Shown here: positions 15,801 to 21,830 of the stretch, piece after piece
Layout of the letters: each line of letters begins with the position of its first letter
How positions within the stretch are numbered: the stretch's first letter is position 1
Origin: Caryophanales bacterium UBA1231
GTDB taxonomy: Bacteria > Bacillota_I > Bacilli_A > ML615J-28 > CAG-313
NCBI GenBank assembly: GCA_002309035.1
Contig: DBWT01000009.1
Location: 1-21,830 of the forward strand
Length of the DNA: 21,830 nt
Reading direction: 5' to 3'
Translations under genes and position numbers: made by a program
Notes under the pieces: generated by a model
What the model was told of the DNA's origin: nothing
Databases searched by the model: none
The model's input: the letters and a program-made list of their open reading frames with translations, nothing else

Positions 15801-18275
15801 TTATTCATTATAACCCCATATAACTGGTCTACCATAATTCCAATTATTTGGCCATTGAGATGGTTCTGAAATTGCTTTACAATAAATATATACAATTAAA
15901 CAATTTAAAAATGCACTATTACCCATTTGTTCAACGTTTCCAGGTATTATAATCTTTTTCAAATTATTACAATTATAAAACGCATAATCACCTATACTTG
16001 TAACACTATTTTGGATGTCTATACTTGTTAGTGAACCACAATTATAGAATGCTCCATATTGTATATATTCACAATCTGTTATAATTACTTCTTTTAATGA
16101 AGATGGAATATAATATGTACTTGATGTGCTTGATCCATAATAATACTGTGTAGTAGCTATTCCACCTGTATAACTACTTGTTCCAAAGATATACCCAAAT
16201 GGATATTGATATGTATCAGTTGATGTATATCTCTTATTTCCTACAAATGGTAATGTAATGGATTGTAATGAACTGCATCCAGAGAATGCATTACTTCCAA
16301 TACTTGTAACACTATTTGGTATTTCGATACTTGTTAATGAGCTACATCCAGAGAATGCATAGTTTCCTATACTAGTAACACTATTTGGAATTTCGATATT
16401 CGTTAATGAACTACATTTAGAAAAGGCCTCTTGACCAATACTTACAATACTGTTTGGCATTTCCACATTTGTTAACGAACTACATCCATAGAATGCACTA
16501 TTTCCTATACTTGTGACACTATCTGGAATAATTGTATTACAACAGCCTACTTTTAATACATTTGTGTTAGTTTCAATAATAGCATTACAATTATCCCTAC
16601 TGTCATATATTGGGTTGTCTTTATCAACTATTATACTTGTTAATGAACTACAATCAATAAATGCCCATTTATCAATTTTTGTAACACTATTTGGTATTAT
16701 GATACTTGTTAATGACTTACAATTATAGAATGCAAACTGTCCTATACTTTTAACACTATTTGGTATTACAATACTTGTTAATGACTTACAATTATAGAAT
16801 GTATCCTCTCCTATACTTGTTACACCATTTGGTATTACAATACTTGTTAATGAACTACATTCTGAAAATGCATTATTACCTATACTTTTGACACTATTTG
16901 GTATTTCTATACTTGTTAGTGAACTACAATTAGAGAATGCATATTCTCCTATACTTGTTACACTATTTGGTATTTCGATACTTGTTAGTGAACTACATCT
17001 AGAAAATGCTCTACTTCCTATACTTTTGACACTATTTGGTATTTCGATGCTTGTTAATGAACTGCAATTATAGAATGCATAACCTCCTATACTTGTGACA
17101 CTATTTGGTATTTCAATACTCGTTAAATTACTACATCCAGAGAATGCTTGATATCCTAAAGATTTAATAATTAAACCATTTAACTCTTCTTCAAAATTAA
17201 ATGTTGTAATATTTATATTTGTTTTTGCAATATTAAATGAATATACATATAAATCATTTGACAAAACATACGAATAATTATCATTTGATATATATTCTAA
17301 TATATAAATATCACTATTATATTCTACTGTATTGAATAAATAGCCATTATTGCTTCCAATAATTATATTATTCCAATCAAGTTCAGTCCCATTATAAAAA
17401 GTATTTTGTAACGACCCACAATAAGAGAATGCATATTCTCCTATACTTGTGACACTATTTGGTATTTCAATACATGTTAATGAACTACAATTTCTAAATG
17501 CAGATTGTCCTATACTTATTACACTATTTGGAATTTCTATACTTGTTAATGCGCTGCATCCAAAGAATGCACTATTGCCTATACTTGAAACGCTGTTAGG
17601 CATGTCAATGTTTTTTATCAATTTGCATCCATGGAATGCACTTTCTCCTATACTTGTGACATTATCTGGAATAATTGTATTACAACAGCCTACTTTTAAT
17701 ACATTTGTGTTAGTTTCAATAATAGCATTACAATTATCTCTACTATCATATATTGGATTATCTTTATCAACTATTATACTCGTTAATGAACTGCATCCAT
17801 TAAACGCTCCAATTCCTATACTTGTGGCACTATTTGGTATTTCTATACTTGTTAATGAACTACATCCAGAGAATGCGCTTTCTCCTATACTTGTGACACT
17901 ATTTGGAATTTCTATATTTGTTAATGAATCGCAATTAGAAAATGCACCATATGGAATGTACTCACAGTCAGATAAAATTACTTCATTTAATATTTCAGGG
18001 ATATAATATGTTGTTGAAGTAGAATTCACTATACTAGAACCAAAATATTTTTGTATAGTGTCTTTTCCGCCTGTATAACTACTTGTTCCAAAAATATAAC
18101 CAAATGGATATTGATATGTATCAGTTGATATATGTCTTCTATCTCCTACAAATGGCAATGTAATAGATTGTAATAAACTACATCCATTAGAATGCATCCA
18201 ATCTCCTATACTTGTGACACTATTTGGTATTTCGATACTTGTTAATGAACTACAATTAGAGAATGCACTAACCAC
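15801..18275 (-). CDS. BspA-like leucine-rich-repeat protein, 3' part of a frameshifted gene
   Basis: An 824-codon open frame encoding about 22 leucine-rich repeats of the BspA / LRR_5 type, with core LTSIEIPNSVTSIGxxAF and a period near 23 residues. It begins in mid-repeat, has no signal peptide, and its only start is a GTG without a Shine-Dalgarno, overlapping the upstream frame by 8 bases. It is therefore the downstream part of the lipoprotein gene at 18268-21153, separated by one extra base. Deleting the C at 18268 rejoins the frames into about 1783 residues and restores a perfect repeat. The C-terminal end (PSQWPNNWNYGRPVIWGY) is the usual terminus of such proteins, so the gene is otherwise complete. 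Insert modules (YQYPFGYIFGTSSY; DKDNPIYDSRDNCNAI) interrupt the repeats more than once. Role: probably surface binding, inferred from family. Confidence 0.85.
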   Translation of the reverse strand: MVSAFSNCSSLTSIEIPNSVTSIGDWMHSNGCSLLQSITLPFVGDRRHISTDTYQYPFGYIFGTSSYTGGKDTIQKYFGSSIVNSTSTTYYIPEILNEVILSDCEYIPYGAFSNCDSLTNIEIPNSVTSIGESAFSGCSSLTSIEIPNSATSIGIGAFNGCSSLTSIIVDKDNPIYDSRDNCNAIIETNTNVLKVGCCNTIIPDNVTSIGESAFHGCKLIKNIDMPNSVSSIGNSAFFGCSALTSIEIPNSVISIGQSAFRNCSSLTCIEIPNSVTSIGEYAFSYCGSLQNTFYNGTELDWNNIIIGSNNGYLFNTVEYNSDIYILEYISNDNYSYVLSNDLYVYSFNIAKTNINITTFNFEEELNGLIIKSLGYQAFSGCSNLTSIEIPNSVTSIGGYAFYNCSSLTSIEIPNSVKSIGSRAFSRCSSLTSIEIPNSVTSIGEYAFSNCSSLTSIEIPNSVKSIGNNAFSECSSLTSIVIPNGVTSIGEDTFYNCKSLTSIVIPNSVKSIGQFAFYNCKSLTSIIIPNSVTKIDKWAFIDCSSLTSIIVDKDNPIYDSRDNCNAIIETNTNVLKVGCCNTIIPDSVTSIGNSAFYGCSSLTNVEMPNSIVSIGQEAFSKCSSLTNIEIPNSVTSIGNYAFSGCSSLTSIEIPNSVTSIGSNAFSGCSSLQSITLPFVGNKRYTSTDTYQYPFGYIFGTSSYTGGIATTQYYYGSSTSSTYYIPSSLKEVIITDCEYIQYGAFYNCGSLTSIDIQNSVTSIGDYAFYNCNNLKKIIIPGNVEQMGNSAFLNCLIVYIYCKAISEPSQWPNNWNYGRPVIWGYNE
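16519..16643 (-). repeat. Duplicated insert module in the LRR gene, copy 1
   Basis: This stretch, encoding the DKDNPIYDSRDNCNAI module, recurs almost base for base at 17662-17786, an offset of 1143 bases, with only a handful of substitutions. It marks a recent block duplication of several leucine-rich repeats. Confidence 0.75.
17662..17786 (-). repeat. Duplicated insert module in the LRR gene, copy 2
   Basis: Second copy of the module at 16519-16643. The flanking leucine-rich repeats are also alike, so the duplicated block is probably larger than the module itself. Confidence 0.75.
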
Positions 18276-21153
18276 CTATACTTGTGACACTATTTGGTAT
18301 TTCGATACTTGTTAATGAACTACAATTATAGAATGCACCATACTGTATATATTCACAATCTGTTATGATTACCTCTTTTAATGTTATTGGAATGTAATAT
18401 GTGCTTGATGTAGTACTTGGTGTACTTGATCCATAATAATACTGTGTAGTAGCTATTCCATATGTATAACTACTAGTTCCAAAGATATACCCAAATGGAT
18501 ATTGATATGGATCAGTTGATGTGTGTCTCCTATCTCCTACAAATGGTAATGTTATAGATTGTAATGAACTACAATAATAGAATGCATATTCTCCTATACT
18601 AGTGACACTATTTGGTATTTCGATACTTTTTAATGAATAACAATACTGGAATGCATAATTTCCTATACTTGTGACACTATTTGGTATTGTAATACTTGTT
18701 AAACCACTACAACGATAGAATGCTCTATTTCCTATACTTGTGACACTATCTGGGATTGTAATACTTCTTAATGAACTACAATCATAGAATGCCTCAGTGC
18801 CTATACTTGTCACACTATTTGGTATTTCGATACTTGTTAATGAACTACATCCAGAGAATGCTTGATATCCTATACCTGTAACACCATAATGTAATCCAAC
18901 AAATTTAAGATTTCGACATGAACTTAAAAACATACTTTGTTTTACATCACCACTAGTTATAATCAATGATTTCAATGGAGGAGTATATGAATTAGTAATA
19001 CAGACCACAGCAATAGCAGGTACTGTTGCATATTCTATAGGACACTGCCAAAATGATAAATCTCCTATGTTTGTAACACTATCTGGAATAGTAATACTTG
19101 TTAATGAACTACAATAGAATGCACAAATTCCTATACTTGTGACACCACTTGGTATTACTATACTTGTTAATGAACTACAATTAGAGAATGCATAACCTCC
19201 TATACTTGTGACACTATTTGGGATTGTGATACTTGTTAGTGAACTACAATGAGAGAATGTGCCATCACCTATACTTGTAACTCCATTTCCGATTCTAACA
19301 TATTGCAAATTCTCTAGATAACTAAAAGTATAGTCCTCAATAGAATTAACACTATCACCAATCGTAATGCTTGTTAATGACTTACAGTATTCAAAATCCT
19401 TCTTTAATAAAGTAGACCCACTAGTAATATTTAAATATCTAATTGTTGATTTAGTTAAACTACTACAAACATTGGCGGGAATAGTTGCCGATACTATTGG
19501 ACAACCTACCAAAATATTCCATGCTACAGATGATGTACTACTTGGAATTGATATACTTGTCAATGAACTACAGTTTTTAAATGCATATTCTTGAATTGTT
19601 GTCACACTATTTGGTATTGATACATTAGTTAATTTTTCACAATCCAAAAATGCATAACTTCCTATGCATAAGACACCATATGGTAGCACGATACTTGATA
19701 AACTAGATGAGGCAAATGCATATGAATAAATAAATTTAGTATTTTGATTTATTGAAAATGAAGACAGATTTTTAAATTTTGTTTTCATTAAAATCAAAAA
19801 TGGATTACTACTACTTCCTAAATAATAAAAATTTTTATCTTCATAATAGTTTAACCTATTACAATTTTTAAATACCTCATATCCTAAATAAAGAATGCTA
19901 GTTGGTATTTCAACACTTGTTAATAAACTACATCCAGAGAATGCATAGTCTCCTATACTTGTTACACTATTTGGGATTTCGATACTTTTCAATAAACTAC
20001 AATTATAGAATGTACTTTTTCCTATGGTTGTAATGCTATTTGGTATTTCTATACTTGTTAATGAACTACATTCATAGAATGCAGATTCTCCTATACTTGT
20101 GACACTATTTGGGATTTTAATACTTGCCAATGAACTACAATGGGAGAATGCACCAATTCCTATACTTGTGACACTAGTTGGTATTTCAATTCTTGTTAAT
20201 GAACTACATCCATAGAATGCACCGCTTCCTATACTTGTGACACTATTACCAATTTTAACATACGATAATTTTTCACAATGTCTAAATGCATAATCTCCGA
20301 TAGTTACAACAGTATCAGGTATTACTAATTTAGAAAAATTACACCCCTTATTTGTACTACTATAATAAAATGCATTTGATTTTATACTTGTTACAATTTT
20401 ATTATCATAATTATCTAATATTATTAACTCATCAATCGATGAAACATTTATTCCAGTAATGGTAACTGTATCATTAATTATTTCATATTTAACATCACAT
20501 TTCCATATTGCTTCAATTGTTAGATCATTTGCTGGCATCTTTTCTGGAATAAGTTCGCTCCAACCATTAAATGTATATCCAGCATATTTTGGAGTATTTA
20601 CATTAATATTACTATTAAAATCTTTCTCAATAATAAGATCATTTTTACCATAATAATATTTCAATGTTAATGTATATTTATTCGAAGTCCATTGTGCTTC
20701 GATTGTTTTATTTTCTGCTGGCATTAATTCGGGAATTGGACTACTCCAACCTTTAAAAGAATAGCCAGTTTTTGATGGGGTATTTACTGTAATCTTAGTA
20801 TTATAATCTTGCTTAATAACTATATCTGATTGCCCATTATTTAATTTCAATCTCAACGTATATTGATTTATAGACCATTTTGCAATTAAATTTATATCAT
20901 TATTTACTCGATCAATATTAAAACGCCATACATCATCATCAATGTACCAGCCAACAAAAGTATACCCTTCTCTAACCGGATCTAAAGGTTTTGATATCAA
21001 ATTATCTTTAGTAATTATTTGATTTTCAACAACTGTTCCTCCATTTGAATCAAAAGAAACATTGACATATTTCTCATTACTATTTTTATTACATCCGCAT
21101 CCAGATAGAAATATTAAAACAACAATAATAAATAAAAGTTCAATTCTTTTCAT
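18268..21153 (-). CDS. BspA-like LRR lipoprotein with InlB-type repeats, 5' part of a frameshifted gene
   Basis: The 961-residue product starts with a lipoprotein signal peptide (lipobox LSGC, Cys19). Three InlB-type B repeats follow (about 30-93, 97-155 and 160-217), recognisable by the G-Y-x-F-x-G-W core and the closing A-x-W. From about residue 250 come some 23 leucine-rich repeats of the BspA type, ending abruptly in mid-repeat at TSIGG-stop. The stop (18268-18270) arises from one inserted base: other repeats read GGxTATGCATTC at this point, here GGTTAGTGCATTC. The start is the ATG at 21153 with GAGGA 7 bases upstream; the frame stays open to a TTG at 21171 that has no ribosome binding site. 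BspA-type proteins bind host matrix or other bacteria; that function is inferred. As it stands, a truncated but exported, lipid-anchored protein would be made. Confidence 0.88.
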   Translation of the reverse strand: MKRIELLFIIVVLIFLSGCGCNKNSNEKYVNVSFDSNGGTVVENQIITKDNLISKPLDPVREGYTFVGWYIDDDVWRFNIDRVNNDINLIAKWSINQYTLRLKLNNGQSDIVIKQDYNTKITVNTPSKTGYSFKGWSSPIPELMPAENKTIEAQWTSNKYTLTLKYYYGKNDLIIEKDFNSNINVNTPKYAGYTFNGWSELIPEKMPANDLTIEAIWKCDVKYEIINDTVTITGINVSSIDELIILDNYDNKIVTSIKSNAFYYSSTNKGCNFSKLVIPDTVVTIGDYAFRHCEKLSYVKIGNSVTSIGSGAFYGCSSLTRIEIPTSVTSIGIGAFSHCSSLASIKIPNSVTSIGESAFYECSSLTSIEIPNSITTIGKSTFYNCSLLKSIEIPNSVTSIGDYAFSGCSLLTSVEIPTSILYLGYEVFKNCNRLNYYEDKNFYYLGSSSNPFLILMKTKFKNLSSFSINQNTKFIYSYAFASSSLSSIVLPYGVLCIGSYAFLDCEKLTNVSIPNSVTTIQEYAFKNCSSLTSISIPSSTSSVAWNILVGCPIVSATIPANVCSSLTKSTIRYLNITSGSTLLKKDFEYCKSLTSITIGDSVNSIEDYTFSYLENLQYVRIGNGVTSIGDGTFSHCSSLTSITIPNSVTSIGGYAFSNCSSLTSIVIPSGVTSIGICAFYCSSLTSITIPDSVTNIGDLSFWQCPIEYATVPAIAVVCITNSYTPPLKSLIITSGDVKQSMFLSSCRNLKFVGLHYGVTGIGYQAFSGCSSLTSIEIPNSVTSIGTEAFYDCSSLRSITIPDSVTSIGNRAFYRCSGLTSITIPNSVTSIGNYAFQYCYSLKSIEIPNSVTSIGEYAFYYCSSLQSITLPFVGDRRHTSTDPYQYPFGYIFGTSSYTYGIATTQYYYGSSTPSTTSSTYYIPITLKEVIITDCEYIQYGAFYNCSSLTSIEIPNSVTSIGG

Positions 21154-21169
21154 ATTATTTTCCTCATAC

Positions 21170-21207
21170 AAAAAATTGGACCTAGATATTTTTTACCTAG
21201 ATCCAAT
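21170..21207 (-). terminator. Intrinsic terminator (attenuator-like) in the LRR gene leader
   Basis: On the minus strand an 11-base stem with one G-U pair (21197-21207 with 21175-21185) is followed by six U residues (21170-21175). It lies downstream of the predicted promoter and about 5 bases before the Shine-Dalgarno of the LRR lipoprotein, so full-length mRNA requires read-through. Confidence 0.75.
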
Positions 21208-21236
21208 GGATATAACATATTTTTAAATACTATTAC

Positions 21237-21261
21237 CTCTCAACCGACTTTTTCGAGAGAG
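21237..21261 (-). promoter_or_regulatory. Leader hairpin upstream of the LRR gene
   Basis: CTCTC pairs with GAGAG around an inner CGA/TCG stem with a 5-base loop, placed between the predicted start site (about 21285) and the terminator hairpin. It has no resemblance to a riboswitch class I can name. It could be an antiterminator partner or a protein-binding site. Confidence 0.4.
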
Positions 21262-21291
21262 AGCAAGGCGTATATTTCTAAATTTATTAAT

Positions 21292-21320
21292 ATTTTACCA
21301 TATATCCTTTTTTATTTCAA
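21292..21320 (-). promoter_or_regulatory. Sigma-70/sigma-A promoter of the LRR lipoprotein gene
   Basis: Minus strand TTGAAA (21315-21320) and TAAAAT (21292-21297) with 17-base spacing, the latter preceded by TGG (extended -10). The predicted start near 21285 leaves a leader of about 130 bases carrying two hairpins. Confidence 0.65.
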
Positions 21321-21479
21321 AACATTTAGTAATTGGTTTGTATCGCCCTCAAATTTGATTTAATTAATTCTAATTCAACTATTAAATCAATATTATCATC
21401 TAAACCATTTATTATCAACAAAAAAAAGAACAAAATCATTATAATTTAACAACGATAAATAACAAAAGAATCATCAAAA

Positions 21480-21584
21480 TCTTGAATTCTGGTGAATATT
21501 TTCTATTTGTTCTAGGCATAAGAAAAGCACCCCTTTCTTGGTTATATTATACACCTTTTTTAGGTGTCCAAGATTTGGGGTGCA
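21480..21584 (-). mobile_element. Remnant of the left end of an IS3-family insertion sequence
   Basis: Reading the minus strand from 21584, the sequence opens TGCACCCCAAATCTTGGAC, like IS3/IS150-type terminal repeats. A large hairpin follows (GCACCCC with GGGGTGC, TCTTGG with CCAAGA, ACACC with GGTGT), then GGGGTG as ribosome binding site and an ATG at 21519. The first 13 codons read MPRTNRKYSPEFK, the characteristic start of OrfA transposases of this family. Similarity then stops and the frame closes within 27 codons. No OrfB or right end is visible, so this is a decayed, deleted copy. Confidence 0.65.
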
Positions 21585-21607
21585 TTTCAAAACGCTGTGC
21601 TTTTTTT

Positions 21608-21667
21608 GTTTCGTTCCGTTGTCAGCAGTTTCGTTCCAGTGTTAAGGGGTTCGTTCCGCAGTCAAAT
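21608..21667. repeat. Three direct repeats with 20-bp period
   Basis: The core TTCGTTCC occurs at 21610-21617, 21630-21637 and 21650-21657, exactly 20 bases apart, each followed by a partly conserved GT(C/T)A. Repeated subterminal motifs of this kind occur at ends of IS21-type elements, and phased iterons bind replication or recombination proteins. Which applies here is not decidable from the window. Confidence 0.6.
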
Positions 21668-21676
21668 CCAAATATG

Positions 21677-21724
21677 AAAAAAAAGCCCTGAAATCACCTC
21701 GTTTTGAGATGAAATCAGAGCCTT
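21677..21724 (-). terminator. Intrinsic terminator
   Basis: A long stem (21706-21724 with 21683-21700, with a small internal loop and one bulge) has a 5-base loop and is followed on the minus strand by eight U residues. It lies about 40 bases beyond the tRNA terminator and would act as a second stop for tRNA read-through, or it belongs to a mobile element. Confidence 0.75.
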
Positions 21725-21762
21725 GAAATTACGCGGAAAGGAAAATATCCCCTATTTGCGGT

Positions 21763-21795
21763 AAAGAAAAACGGCTGACATTTTGTATCAACCGT
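21763..21795 (-). terminator. Intrinsic terminator of the tRNA transcript
   Basis: An 8-base stem with one G-U pair (TCAACCGT at 21788-21795 and ACGGCTGA at 21771-21778, plus-strand spelling) is followed on the minus strand by UUUUCUUU. It begins 12 bases after the tRNA CCA end. Confidence 0.8.
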
Positions 21796-21807
21796 GTTCT
21801 TATCATA

Positions 21808-21830
21808 TGGTGATCGATACGAGATTCGAA
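21808..21830 (-). tRNA. tRNA, 3' end only (cut by the window edge)
   Basis: On the minus strand the last 23 bases fit tRNA positions 54-76 without a gap: T-loop TTCGAATC, T-stem strand, a 7-base acceptor strand ATCGATC, discriminator A and an encoded CCA. The 5' part, including the anticodon, lies beyond the window, so the amino acid cannot be named; its acceptor 5' strand should read GATCGAT. A terminator follows at once. Confidence 0.75.

Larger units (their letters stand above)
16045..18575 (-). repeat. Three copies of the YQYPFGYIFG insert module among LRR repeats
   Basis: A module of about 230-250 bases encoding SIT LPFVG, the YQYPFGYIFGTSSYT core, a Ser/Thr-rich YYIP segment and DCEYI.YGAF occurs at about 16045-16275, 17935-18185 and 18328-18575. 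The first and third are closest, differing mainly in the length of the Ser/Thr-rich segment. The last two copies flank the frameshift. Confidence 0.7.

Noticed and set aside
16513..18006. Plus-strand open frames across the LRR gene
   Set aside because: They are antisense images of the repeat: low-complexity, internally repetitive, with no ribosome binding sites.
18262..18275. Programmed +1 frameshifting to join the two LRR frames
   Set aside because: The site (GGT GGT TAG T) is not a known slippery sequence and there is no stimulatory structure or internal Shine-Dalgarno; a simple inserted base explains it better.
15801..21153. Regularly spaced repeats that could be taken for a CRISPR array
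   Set aside because: The 69-base period is entirely coding and translates into 23-residue leucine-rich repeats; there are no unique spacers and no cas genes.
21326..21439. Minus-strand 37-residue open frame between the IS remnant and the LRR promoter
   Set aside because: It has an ATG and a plausible-looking charged C-terminus, but no Shine-Dalgarno and no similarity I recognise; it may be debris of a deleted gene.
21482..21691. Plus-strand 69-residue open frame
   Set aside because: It runs antisense through the IS3-family end and across the three 20-base repeats, with no ribosome binding site or recognisable domain.
1..21830. UGA read as tryptophan (Mycoplasma-type code)
   Set aside because: Tryptophans in the genes checked are TGG, and TGA serves as the stop of the ABC ATPase gene.

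Overview
The window is AT-rich, and every convincing gene lies on the minus strand, so transcription runs from high to low coordinates. UGA is used as a stop (for example at the end of the ABC ATPase gene), Shine-Dalgarno sites are classic, and promoters look like sigma-70/sigma-A sites. Together with BspA-type leucine-rich repeats, InlB-type B repeats, bacterial Ig-like domains and a GH18 lipoprotein, this suggests a low-GC, host- or gut-associated Bacillota/Mycoplasmatota-type bacterium (Erysipelotrichia- or Acholeplasma/Izemoplasma-like). It is not a UGA=Trp mycoplasma. The taxonomic placement is inference.

Layout, in transcription order from the right. (1) 21154-21830: the 3' end of a tRNA at the window edge, two intrinsic terminators, three 20-bp-spaced repeats, the left end of a decayed IS3-family element, and a promoter plus hairpin-rich leader. 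(2) 15801-21153: a BspA-like lipoprotein gene (three InlB-type repeats, then about 45 leucine-rich repeats), split in two by a single-base insertion at about 18268. (3) 15198-15800: no protein gene, but a possible small RNA or long 3' UTR ending in an intrinsic terminator. (4) 7704-15164: an MscS-type mechanosensitive channel gene followed 9 bases later by a gene for a 2207-residue, single-pass surface protein built of Ig-like domains, with a 170-residue cytoplasmic tail. (5) 4577-7575: ABC ATPase, ABC permease, nitroreductase-like protein and a formate/nitrite-type channel, closed by an intrinsic terminator and preceded by a 16-bp perfect hairpin. (6) 18-4513: a well-defined promoter and five overlapping or near-overlapping genes: multi-pass membrane protein, unknown cytosolic protein, two-helix membrane protein, GNAT acetyltransferase and GH18 lipoprotein.

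Much of the coding capacity is devoted to the cell surface (GH18 lipoprotein, giant Ig-like protein, LRR lipoprotein, several membrane proteins). The observations most worth following up are the giant Ig-like protein paired with MscS, the attenuator-like leader and the frameshift of the LRR lipoprotein, the amide substitution at the central histidine position of the FNT channel, and the uncharacterised gene trio at the head of the GH18 operon.
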